A stretch of DNA of 64,000 nucleotides from Oscheius tipulae. Its lineage: Eukaryota; Nematoda; Chromadorea; Rhabditida; Rhabditidae. Where the stretch lies: the NCBI GenBank assembly GCA_037178975.1, contig JASJZH010000004.1, forward strand, positions 8,432,001 through 8,496,000. Reading direction: 5' to 3'. A model generated the notes under the pieces. That model was not told where the DNA came from, made no database searches, and saw only the letters and a program-made list of their open reading frames with translations. The position numbers were made by a program, and so were the translations under genes. Positions 21,454 through 32,240 of the stretch are shown piece after piece; positions within the stretch are counted from its first letter, which is position 1, and every line of letters starts with the position of its first letter.

Positions 21454-24400
21454 ATGGAATTTCTCAAGCTCGTGCGCAATTGGATGAGCAACAACCAGCA
21501 GGTCTACGTGGATCGTTCAGACAACAGTTTCAGCAACAATGTTTTTGATCCGGTAACTTATTTGCTTAGTCCTCGATAATTTCTGTTCAATTATAGCCCT
21601 CTTTGGCACCTGATGATGCTCCCATTCTGGACGAGCCCAGGGAGATCAGTCCTCTGAGTCCTAGCGGTTTCAAAGTTATCAAATCACATATTGTTGACTA
21701 TTACATGTTGGTTTTATATTCTATTAGAGTTAACAGTTTTTCAGGCAGCTTAGACACTTGTCCATTAATCCCTCGGGTGTTTTCTACTATTGGTGGTGCT
21801 TCATAGTTTTCATGTGTGAGTTTTTTGCTGCCGCTTTTCGATGGAAAGGGATTAAAATCAAGGTTTGAAACTGACAAAAACCAAAGCTAAAAATATCTAT
21901 AACCACTTCTAAAAAAAAACAAAAAGTTTTTGCAATTCGTAGGAATTAGTGCCCTCCGAAGAGGACTGCGGCCTGAAAGCAGCGCCTTAGGCCACTCGAC
22001 CAGTTTTTTATATGCCTTCGAACATTCTCTGCTGCTTTGCGATAAGAACGTTCAGCTATTCTCTACAACATGCTGGCCATGGTCATATTCATCTTCGACG
22101 ACGTGTATCGCAACTACTTTTGGCACTGGTGTACTATAAATTGGGTCTCCGATTTCGTTTACATTCTCGATATATTTTTCAACTCTCGTAAAGGTGAATT
22201 TCGTATTTTTGTGAATGTTAATGATTTCAGTTTACATGCTGGATGGAATGGAAGTTCGAAATCCACGGTTGATGTTCCGGAACTACAAAACAGATCCGGC
22301 ACCGGGGGTTGGAACGGTGTTGGTCGGAACTAGAGAAGTAAAATTACTTCTTTTTCTTAACTGAGTCTTTCAGATTGGTGGTAGAATTCTTCTAGATCTT
22401 GTGTGTCTAATGCCATTAGATGCTGCTCTGGTGCTTGCTGACTACATCTCACTTCTGCGTACAATCAGGATACTCAAGAGTAGAAATCTTTGTCTTCAAT
22501 ACAAACCATTTCAGTTCACCGCTTCATCGACTTTATCGAGATCACAAAACAGAGGTCTTCCATTCCGCATGCCACAAAAATTGCCTTCTTGATGCTCTAT
22601 TGTCTCATTTTGTTCCACTGGAATGCGACAGTCTACTTCCTGTTCAGCTTATCTGAAGGATTGTCAGGTTAGTTTGTTCAGAGTTGACAGCCGAGGTCAG
22701 ACAATCTTTTCGAGTTTATCGAGCTTGAATTCATGCTGTAGCAATACGATTTAATGTCTTTCAGAAGAGGACACGAATGCCTTCGGTTTCTCTTATTACA
22801 AAGTCTTTGACCCTCGATTTCCTCTATGTTCTGTGAGTTTCTTCTACTACAATTCATTCACTTTACACTCTCTAGGCCTTCGAAGATGGCTGTCTTATGA
22901 CAGAAAACTATTCTTCCATGGATCTGGACGATGAACGTCCCAAATACATGCTGCAGGCCTATGAGTTCTGGGAGAACAAGTAAGCTGAATTTGTATGCTG
23001 ATACAATTTTTGATAGGTCTATAATCTTTGTAATGGGCAACTTTTCCCGAGAGTATTCGATGAGTATGTACTGGTCTTCACTGACCATTACTACTTGTGG
23101 TCAACAGCCTTATCCGTCCACGTCAGCTCAGAACATGCTAGAAGTGGTGGATACTTTGATAGGTAAGCCTTTTCTTTTCAGTCGAAAACTCAAGTCCAGG
23201 AGTGTTAGTGTTTGCTACAATCATCGGAAGTGTTGGTGGGGTTGTCTACTTGATGAACCAGTACTTAAACGACTATCGGTTACAAATGGATGCTATCAAG
23301 TTCTACATGAAGTACAGGTAGTGTCAGTTATTAAATGTTGGTCCACAGCAAGCACGACTCTTTTTAGCGCTTATGCCATGCCTTAGAACTTCGAACTGTT
23401 GTGAAAATTTTCATCTTATACAATATGAATATTTGCAGAAACGTCCGCGACGAAATCCAAGACCGTGTCCTCAAATGCTTCATGTTCCTTCATGCAAGAC
23501 ATCAGCTGACCGATGAGAAGGTAGATCTGCTTTTGTTTAATAAGCAATGCACTTTCAGGATATTCTCGAGTGTCTCCCACCAAGAATGCAGGGTAACATC
23601 GCCTCCGATTTGCATATGGCTACAGTAGAAGGAGTCTCCCTTTTTCATGTAACGGATGTTTCTAATCGGAGCCAGTTATTTAGGGATGTGCGAAAGGCTT
23701 CCTTGTGGACATTGTCCTACGGATGAGGCAACAAGTTTTCATGCCAAATGATGTTCTTTGCAAAGTTGGAGACAAAGCTAAAGAGATGTTTATAGTGAAA
23801 AGTGGAAGACTTCATGTTATCGATGATGCAGGCATCATGATACAGGTTTTGATGGAAACTTCCGCTAGAAACAGGAGCTTGCAGGAAATTTCCGACGGGT
23901 GTACTTACGGAGAAATGTCGATTATACAGATGAAGGGTAATGCATTTGGAGATAAGAGACAAACAGGATTGCTATCTGTTGGGTACTCGGACGTGTATAT
24001 TTTGAACCAAGATGATGTTCTGCCGCTATTGTCGGAATATCCCGACGAGAGAGAGAGGCTGTCAGAAAACGGTAAGATATTGTTTTCCCCAGCGTTTTTG
24101 GCACAGTCAGTATTCAATAAAGCGTTATCTTGCACGATTTGCCAGTTTACGATAGTTCTCATTGGGAAATTTTGCGCAAGATCTTTTTGCAATAGTTATT
24201 TTCTAATACTAACTTTCAGCAAGACACTGGCTCCAAGTGAACGAAATGCTCGAGGAGGGAGAAGAACTGAATATGGATTCGACAGCCGTCTACAACATTG
24301 ATGAACAACTTCTCCAGCTTCAAGACATGGTCAACGGGATGGAATTGCAGTTGGATACAAGATACGGGGAATTCACTGTAAGTCATACCTTTTTTGCTGC

Positions 24401-24517
24401 ACTGGTGATGTTCAGGAGTACAGCAACGACATGAAACAGCGAATGACAAGCTTAGAATGGATCATGTTGAAGTGCAGAGATGACATCAAGAAGGATTGTT
24501 TTAGAGGTCATTTTTGA
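21454..24517 (+). CDS. cyclic-nucleotide-gated cation channel subunit
   Basis: A tetrameric plasma-membrane channel opened by cGMP/cAMP, used in nematode sensory neurons. Sixteen exons (21454-21552, 21597-21674, 21749-21815, 22056-22193, 22231-22337, 22374-22479, 22515-22667, 22765-22832, 22876-22979, 23017-23162, 23200-23317, 23439-23520, 23559-23648, 23684-24071, 24220-24377, 24416-24517) join without a break to 667 residues. S1 begins SGVFYYWWCFIVFMS, S4 carries LLRTIRILKIHRF, and S6 is LIGVLVFATIIGSVGG. A C-linker and a cyclic-nucleotide-binding domain follow (GDKAKEMFIVKSGRLHV, YGEMSII, VGYSDVY). The filter reads TITTCGQQP, where TAX-4-like and vertebrate A subunits have TTIGETP. The Thr that favours cGMP in vertebrate A subunits (in RRTAN) is Gln here (KRQTG). 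This looks like one of the divergent CNG paralogues, perhaps a modulatory subunit; which one is not assignable by eye. Confidence 0.93.
21927..22008 (-). tRNA. tRNA-Leu(CAG)-like sequence, degenerate
   Basis: On the minus strand, inside intron 3 of the channel gene, a D arm (TGGTCGAGTGGCCTAAGGC) is followed by an anticodon arm with loop TTCAGGC (anticodon CAG; stem CTGCT/CGCAG with one mismatch) and an extra arm CCTC-TTCG-GAGG, exactly the order of a long-variable-arm leucine tRNA. The T arm is not recognisable: the expected GGTTCGAATCC is replaced by AATTCCTACGAATT, and the 5' and 3' flanks do not form a good acceptor stem. It is most likely a tRNA pseudogene or tRNA-derived insertion. Nematodes also have unusual long-arm tRNAs, so a structure-aware check is worthwhile. 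Confidence 0.6.
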
Positions 24518-24586
24518 AGGTATAAAACTTCGAACCTAAATTCTTGCTTTGGATTTTTCTTGGTGTAAAAGAAAATCATTGTCGCT

Positions 24587-24757
24587 TTAAACTGTCTTTT
24601 TAACAAAGCCAGAAACTGGAGGTGAGTTCTCAAATGGATCTGATGGCGAAGTCCATTCGTTTTTCCATCCGAGCGCGGTGCAGATGATTGCTGTGATGAA
24701 TATAATTAAGATGACGCAAAGTCGACATCGGTTGAAGCATTTTTCGAATTCAAACAT
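24587..24757 (-). CDS. 56-residue single-pass membrane protein
   Basis: An uninterrupted reading frame from ATG (24755-24757) to TAA (24587-24589). The sequence begins MFEFEKCFNRCRLC, then one strong membrane helix (VILIIFITAIICTALGW), then a hydrophilic tail (KNEWTSPSDPFEN...) ending KKTV. The start codon is one base downstream of a perfect TTCTATTTTAG acceptor, with no upstream exon found, so trans-splicing of a one-exon gene is plausible. Positive charges before the helix and the acidic/polar tail suggest a type I-like or tail-exposed topology, but this is weak. It is convergent with the channel gene, only 69 bp away. Family unknown. Confidence 0.5.
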   Translation of the reverse strand: MFEFEKCFNRCRLCVILIIFITAIICTALGWKNEWTSPSDPFENSPPVSGFVKKTV

Positions 24758-25415
24758 TCTAAAATAGAAAATTTATAAGCAAAAACTGAGTCTACGAGAA
24801 ATAAAAAGCAAAGAGAAGTTGAAATGAAGAATGGAACAGCTATGTGAATCACTTGTTGACAAAAAGAGGAGTAGTCATAGCTTTCATAAAGATAAGCACT
24901 TCGGCACACAGTTAGGGATAAGACTTGTTTCAAAAATAGATTTGTGCAGAGGTATAACAGTTTCACTCGTACGATACTCCCCAAAATGCCAAACTCGCCA
25001 AAAGCAATTCGAATATCAGGCTGATTTGAATTAGGAAGCAAAAGAAACTTGATTTTGTTTTATTCAGAATCGGCAGGAAAAATGGTTTGATTTCGAGGTA
25101 CTGGATAAACTCAGGAAAAACGAATATGTTACTTGAGCAAAAACTTGGTGTCAAACTCAATCAGATTCAGCTTGCGCAACCGCAATAGCAGATAGAGAGT
25201 TTTCCTCATTATTTGGAACGCTATGATCGCCTCAGCTTTGCAGCAGACCTATCATTGACAACTAATAAACCGTAATAAAACTGCTGATTGACTTCTATTT
25301 GATAAAAGAAACAATTCTTTAACATTTATTTAACCAGCCAAATACCTTATTATTAAGGTGAACGTCTTTAAACAGATATGGCAGAAGACTGACAATTCGG
25401 GGCAACAGAACTTTA
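24758..25415. other. spacer upstream of the small membrane gene
   Basis: AT-rich, with hydrophobic minus-strand open frames that lack start codons and splice signals. No gene supported. The stretch just before 25416 is the likely 3' UTR of the collagen gene. Confidence 0.35.
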
Positions 25416-26388
25416 TTAGATTCTCTTAGTCTTAGAGCTTCTAGCAGGACAGTGACAGTAGCTGGCGTCTGTACCAGGAGATCCAGCCTGACCAGCTGAT
25501 CCTTCGAATCCAGAGGCACCGGGTGGTCCGTCTTCTCCGTTAGGACCAGTAGGCCCTTGTGCTCCCGGAGCCCCTTGGTTTCCATTGTTTCCAGCCTGTC
25601 CCATGTATCCAGGTTGACCAGGTGGCCCACGCTCTCCCTGAGGTCCTGGAGCGCCTTTACTTCCCTTGGTTCCATCACGACCAGGCTCTCCAGGCTGTCC
25701 ATTGTTTCCTGGTGCTCCAGGCTCTCCGGCGAAGCCTGGGTTTCCAGGATGGCCAGGATGACCGTCAGGGCCCTAAGATACTGTTGTTTTCGGTAGCAAA
25801 CGGAGAACTTACTGGATGCCCCATCTGACCATCAGCTCCAGCATCTCCAGTTGGGCCGGGAGGACCAGGAGGACCAGGATAACCAGGTGGGCCATTAGGA
25901 CACATACGACACTGCTGATGAGCATCCATGTTGATGGACGGGTAGTTTCCAGGTAGACCAGGTTGTCCGGGAGTACCGGCAACACCATTAGTACCATCTT
26001 GGCCGGGAGTTCCGGGTGCTCCTTTAGGTCCAGCGGGACAGTCACTGTTGGCGTTGCATTCTGAAAAATAAGAAATTTCATAGGAAACAGAGAAAAACGG
26101 ACGACACACTCCAGGCTCAGTGGTCTGTCTCTTCTTTCTGGCAAAAGGAATGATCGAAGCTCCGAACTTTTCCCCTCTCATGCCTCTCCAAGCTTCGTTG
26201 TGAAGATCGCGGAATTCGCTCATGTCCTAAAAACTAGACTACTTGAAATCCACAAAGACACAAACCTTGGCTACATCTTCAGTGATCATGGTTATTTTGG
26301 TATAGAGTGCTGGAAGGAAAAGAGCGACGAGGACGAGAGCTGCTCCAGAGCAGCCCATGGCCGCATAGGCAGCAACACGAGCGGACAT
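25416..26388 (-). CDS. cuticle collagen
   Basis: A structural protein of the nematode exoskeleton, secreted by the hypodermis and assembled as Gly-X-Y trimers. Four exons: 26266-26388, 26103-26226, 25813-26060 and 25416-25772, encoding 283 residues, a typical size. The N-terminus ([20 protein letters not shown]) has the membrane/signal segment of the family; a basic FARKKRQ site just before the triple helix fits the furin-type processing site of cuticle collagens. The Cys pattern before the first helix is C-x-C-x6-C. Gly-X-Y blocks follow, interrupted by a Cys-containing spacer ([13 protein letters not shown]), then a long Gly-X-Y run ending [14 protein letters not shown]. The gene is intact. 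The intron 2 donor was chosen by phase. Confidence 0.93.
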
Positions 26389-29300
26389 AGTCAGATCGGG
26401 GATCAGCTGGAATCAGTTTGATCGTCCTTATATGACTGGCAGGCGCCCCGCCCTAAGGGAGACAGCAAACTGGACCAGAGGTTTATTACAAGGGGAGTCT
26501 CTCGAGTCAGTCACAGATTTCGTTTTCGAATTAGTGACCTTATAACAAATAGGCAAGTAGATTGTTGAGAGCGAGTCAAAGGACAGGAGAGAATCCTGTA
26601 GTTTTTTTTTTCTCTCTCTAGCAGACTGAAAGTTGCAGGATGAAATCGAATTTTTCAGTTTCGGTTGCGAGATAGTAAAGACTCTAGAGGTTCGTAGCAC
26701 TATTCCTGGTTGTCCAAACCCCTTACTAGCTGACCTCTCCTGTCTCTTTCTCTTCGACAACATGAGAAATTGTCTGTAAGCGGTCGCGGCGGCGGAACGG
26801 TTGAACGTGATACCATCCGCTTGTCTTCCAGCCGATCAACGAGTCTGCGCGAAACAGACGAAATGGGGAGAAGAAGTAGGTATGATTACTTCTAGGGCAA
26901 AGGGGTTGATTGAATATTTGGCTCATCGATTCTTTCCAGTGGTCAGAAAACAAGATAACTTTGGACAATTTACCTACCGCTGTTGAAACAGGGTAATCTT
27001 CCAAAGAATGTTTTCAGAACCAACTTTGCTCTACGACTTTCAGTGCTCCAACTGACTGGGGATCACCGCCAACTGAAAGACTGAAAAACAAGATTTCCCA
27101 CTGTCCCCTCCTTCTTCACACCCTCCCTTTTTGCTCCTTCTCTATTCATTAATAACCCCTTATTTCTGGGGCTTTACTCTCATATTGGAAGCAGGGGAAG
27201 GCCACTCCGGAATTCCATTTACACACTAGTGAGTAGGCGGTAGGCCCTCCTTCGTTCTTTGTTTGCTTTTTTTCCTAATGAGTAAAGCTTATAATAACCT
27301 GTCTAGCTCGTTTTCTGTTGGAGGTTATTCCAAAGAACGTCAGTTCTGGATAATAGGTTCAACGTCTGCATTTAAGGGGTGTTCGAGAGCGTCCCTTGGC
27401 CAGTGCGGTAAGGAGATGAGAGGCCCTGAGACGAACAGCTGTCCGAGAGAGATCTGATCCCGTGGCTCACATTTATCGACGTCGTTTGTTCCTCCATGCG
27501 AACTATTTTTATCTCTGGCACTTTTGCTCGACGAACATAGCAGATAAATCAAGAGCTAGAGAGATCTCTTGCCAACTCCTTGTTCTCTAATCTTCGCTTG
27601 TTCAACAACAGATGAATGGGGGAGATAATGACTTTGTTTCTTTTCATATAGCATTATTCTGCCTCATTTTTATTTGGTTCTTCGCGCATTATATCGGTTC
27701 AAGTTGAAGATGACCTTTGTTGTTACGCACCCATGCTATCTCGGAGTCTTTTGTCAGTTATAGCCCGTACTTGGAGCTCGCTCTACGGACAAATAGAAAA
27801 CTTGATACTATTTCACACCCGTACCATCTCACTTATTGATGACCTGTGCGGCTAGTTGCCTCCGCCGAACCACGATGTATGTCCATAACTTTGTCACCTC
27901 GATTGGTTTGGTCTTTGTTCGTTACCAATCATCTTATTGGCAACCTAAAGCTTTTCCTTAAAGTCTAGACTCTCTTAACCGTTTCCTGTCCAATTTTATC
28001 TTCCAATAATGAACGTCTACAGCAATTTCTCAGTCAAAGGTCTGAACGCTTTTGCTTAAAACCTTATTTAGAGCTCTAAGTGGGGATGTTTCTCCGCCAG
28101 AATTCAATTTCCTGGATTCTTGCATATAAAGTGTGCAACCTCGACTCATGCACTTTTACAGCCTTCATTTTGCAGAAAGGGAAGTTTGTAGGAGCCAATC
28201 TCAGCCCAGACTTTCTACACTTTTCAAGCACTCTCTCGTAGATTTTCATGTTTTTCAGTCTGAGCTGAAAATAAATCTCGGGTGACTTCTAATTAGGGGA
28301 GGACACGGAAAGGGTGGAGGATTTGAGTGAATAGAGTCCGCCCATTCAGAAAGTTCATTTCTTCCCTTTTGGTACTTTTGATCTAGTGATACATCGTCTA
28401 GATATTCTTAGATAGCGTTAGGAGGTCCAACCAACTCGCTGATAAGTGAAAAAGACTAGGATTACGTTTTCCTTTACGGTATATTCGAGTGTTTTTCTGA
28501 CAAGAATGAATGGTTCTAAAAATGTCGCAGAAGGGAATACTAAGACAGAAAGCCTTGTCTCAAATTTTGTATGTTTCCATTTAACTGAGTAACAGGGAGG
28601 TCAGTTATGAATAGTTTGTAGTTATTATTTGCAGATAGAGCGGTTTAGAAAAGGCAAAAGCACAGGGCTTTACTTTCCTTCGTAAACCTTATCTTATTTA
28701 CTCAGAAATCTCTCCGATCAAATATTATTCTCTGCTCACCAGTAGCAGAATAACAATCTTCTCTCTCGTATCGCGTTGCCCTTATTTTTATGCCCCTAAT
28801 TAATCCACCTTAACGGCAATGATCTCTTAACCTCCTCGCTAAAATTATCGCCCAATTTCAATCTCCTAAAGACAAAATACCCGTCTTCGCCCTTAATAAT
28901 AGCCCCAGGGCTCCCCGAAAGCTTGAGACCTATTTATTCATGTCGGGAGCTCGGAGTATCAAATGTTTTTTCCATTTATCATTCAGTCAGCCAGCCAATT
29001 ATTTTGTTCTTTTCCAGTAGTTGGTCTTGTTTTTCCGCTATTTCTCTAGATTAACAGTATTTTTGCGCCGGAAGTATCAAATGACGTATTTTTCCAGTTT
29101 GACCAGTCAAAAAGAACCTGAATGTCGTAGGTAGACAAGCGACAATAGCAGCTGTCTTCTTTTCAGAGGCGAGTTTTAGATACGTCTTTTAACATCCGGT
29201 CTGGGATAAGAGGAACTCTTTTCGATGGTCAAAACATCCTAATTGATTTGGGGTTAACATGTTCTTACTGTGGGAACACGTGATTTCCTCATGGGAACTA

Positions 29301-30751
29301 AAGCTGCCTTCGTTAGCCACTTTTGTCAGATCCTGTTTACCAGGTGTTCCATTTTGAGTTAAAGGTTCTGTTGCTTTGCTCTAATATAAGGGATTGTCAT
29401 TCGCTGTGATTTGTTTTTATTACTATGCCTAAAAATTTACCTTACTATAAGGAACAAGCGCTCGTAGTTGTGGACTCTTGTAAAAGTAAAATGCTCGCGG
29501 GGTAGTGATTTAACGGTTGTTACACAAAAATTGTTTCAAACGTCTATTACTTTATTGCAATTGGATACGGCGATCAAGGATCATTAGCCTCCGGCGAGTA
29601 CTAGCTAAATAAACAACTCTCCTGTGCCTGTTCAGCCAATAATAGATTTTTGATTGTTTATTTCCTATTGGTCAGAGCGTTTTCTCGTCTTCTCCATAAC
29701 ACTTCTTAATTTCCAGGAGCGATTTGCGATCTCCTCCCTCAAAAAGTTCTCATTATCGCACCACAATGCCCGTCCAATTTACCCACGTTTCTTTGTCTAG
29801 AGAGGAGGTGGCCAAATCCATGCCGAATTCCTGAATCTTCCATCATTCTGTTAACGGGAGAACAAAAAGCTAAAGCCCATTGTCGGGACATAATCCCCGG
29901 GATTTCTCTATTTTCATTCGGTGGAGCTGCAAAAAGGTCGGCATTAATCTCTTTCCTGGTTTTTTGTGGGCGAGCGATTTTCGGCTCGTCTTCTGCCCGT
30001 TTTGGTCGCTCCCGACGGGAGGACAAATGATGGGCTATCCCATAGCGACCTCTCCCTGCTGTGCCATAGCATGCATTTTGAAGATTTACTGGCTCTTAAA
30101 GACCTTGTTTTTAAGGCCTGCCTTTGCATTCGTTTTCGTTCTGAAAATGATCAAGGTCAAAGCAATTTTGTCGAGTCTCTTCCTCTTTTGATCTGAACTT
30201 ATTTAGAGGCAGGAATTCCATATTTGCGGGCGATTCTCTTCCCTTATTTTTGGAATACATACGGCGGAAGATAATCTTCAAAAGAGGAATAAATGGGATT
30301 ACTTTGAGCAATGAGGTGCAAATGGTTGCGCACCTGAATCCTGGATTTGTTATTTTCAAGTTTCTTTTATGAGTTTAGCATTTAGCGGAAAACAGCTGTT
30401 CCTTATTCAAAACCGTTTTGCAAATCTTCTTTCATTAGGAGCTTACCTTGGTCAAAACAAAATAAAAGACAGACTGGTACCAAGTTTGTTTGACAAACAC
30501 ATTTATGATTCTACTACACTTTTTTGCTTCTTGCATTTCTGCTTTCAACCACTTGTCATAAACCGTGTACGGTCTCTTGTGTCCAAACAAATTACCAAAT
30601 AAGACATTTTGTGAGTACGAACATCAGTTAAATACTTCAATATCCTTTACCATTTTCTTCAGAACAGTACACAATTCTCATGTTCAGATCTTTGCTGAGA
30701 AGATCACAACTCGAATGCTTTACTAGACACAAATTACTTCAAAAGCAAAAA
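26389..30751. other. 4.4-kb region without a supportable gene
   Basis: The longest gene-free interval in the window. Open frames exist on both strands but none has exon-like ends, a credible start or protein-like composition. It contains T-rich tracts, the collagen promoter side and scattered short palindromes. No tRNA, snRNA or transposon terminus was recognised. Possibilities are cis-regulatory DNA, an unannotated non-coding RNA or unrecognised repeats. Confidence 0.4.
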
Positions 30752-31653
30752 ATGTATACTGATGAGGATCACCGAGATTTCCGCTCTTGTTGCGGCTTTC
30801 TTCACACTTCAGTGAGTTCATTAATTGTTTTAGCAGTGGGAGTCCACCGTTTGTTTGCTCAAGTTTAACTCAAAATGTACTATTTCAGATGGCGTTCAAA
30901 GTTATCATTGGCTACTACATGCTCTGGAGCACAATCTTGGCCTTAACTCCGATGCCATTTCTCAATTTCTATTTTGGAATCGCCGGACTGATAGCAAGCA
31001 TCCTGGCCATTGTGGGGATTTTTACCAAAAATGCCAACTTGATATCTGTCTTCTTCTATTATGCGGTGAGGTATTCAAGTTTTATAGTGATCGTTACAAA
31101 ACAATTGCATAAAGCGTTTGCTACCACCCGAACGCTCGGGTCTCTCCCGTTTCGTATCGTCACAGTGGCGCGTAGTACGTACTCACAAAATGCGTAGACT
31201 TTTGTCTATCTTACATGCTTGGAATCCCCTCGAAAGAACTTGAAAACAGCAGCCAGGAATTCCACCTTCCATCGTTTCATTACAAGCTTTCAGATTTTTA
31301 CAATATTTCTTCTGCTGTATCTTGGAGGCTATTACTTCTTTGTTACAATCTTCTACAAAGATGAAGTAAGTGGTAAGTCACCCCACTGTTTTGTTCTTAA
31401 ATTCCTACAGCTTCAGATAAATTTGGCAGTTGGTTTGACGAGCTCTTTTTCCTTATACACTTCCTTGATGTAGTGTGTCTCCTGATCCATTACTATTCGT
31501 TGGCGATTATCAGCAAAAATCGAACCTATATACTTTCTTGTTCGAATGGAAAAGGTAAGACACATCTCTTACTTTGTCATTCCAGCCTTAGTTTGTACGG
31601 TACATGCTCACGATCCGTCATCAGCAATAAGAAGTGACTCCGATCTGGTCTAA
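30752..31653 (+). CDS. four-pass membrane protein (nematode LAPTM-like small family)
   Basis: Five exons: 30752-30811, 30889-31065, 31294-31372, 31411-31554 and 31586-31653, encoding 175 residues. The N-terminus (DEDHRDFRSCCGFLHTS) resembles the short Cys-rich leader before helix 1 in nematode tetraspan proteins related to lysosome-associated transmembrane proteins. Four hydrophobic segments follow: VIIGYYMLWSTILAL, GIAGLIASILAIVGI, IFTIFLLLYLGGYYFFV and FLIHFLDVVCLLIHYYSLAI, then a short polar tail. All introns keep frame. Location and function are unknown; an endomembrane role would be by analogy only. Intron 2 (228 nt) could hide a small exon. Confidence 0.7.
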
Positions 31654-32240
31654 AGCTTCTAACGGGACAATCAGCACAAAATACTCTTCTGTGATATTCT
31701 AAAGTGTCTTCTCTTGAAATGAATTGTGATTTGAACCTGCTTTGATAATCTTTTGCTCTTGTCAAGAATAAGCTTCTCGCTCCTTACACCGTTTCTGACG
31801 CTGGGGATCAAAACTTGATTTCGGCATGCCTGCACTGGGTGCGCGGATTGCTGACTGTGGAGTTCAAACTGTACACAAAAATCATTTTTTAGTTCGAATA
31901 GCTGTAAAACTAGCAGATTGTGTGGCTGGCAGAAAAATGCAAACATAAAGCTGGAGACCAGATGCCAAGAACAAATACTTGCACATTTAGGTCCTTAAAA
32001 CGGTGGATCCTCGATCAATCGTATTCCAGTTGCTTATATTAGTGATTACACTTCCTTGAATCAAATTGATATCAAACTGCATGTGCGTGCAAAACGGAAG
32101 CTTGCCAATGATAGATAGCTTCCAACTTCAGGTAGTGTTCCGCACAGCGATCGAAAGAACGGGCTAAGCGGATGGTCATCCAGATCCAATGAGGGTTTAA
32201 AAGAAATCTTTTTCTTTGCATTTCATGTCGCTCTTCCGTC
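31654..32240. other. spacer between the tetraspan and lectin genes
   Basis: No supportable exon or RNA gene seen on either strand; AT-rich, with the lectin promoter presumably at its right end. Confidence 0.4.

Noticed and set aside
29739-30191. Overlapping open frames on both strands near 30 kb
   Set aside because: Neither has splice signals or family resemblance; overlapping frames of this length are expected by chance in a relatively GC-richer patch.
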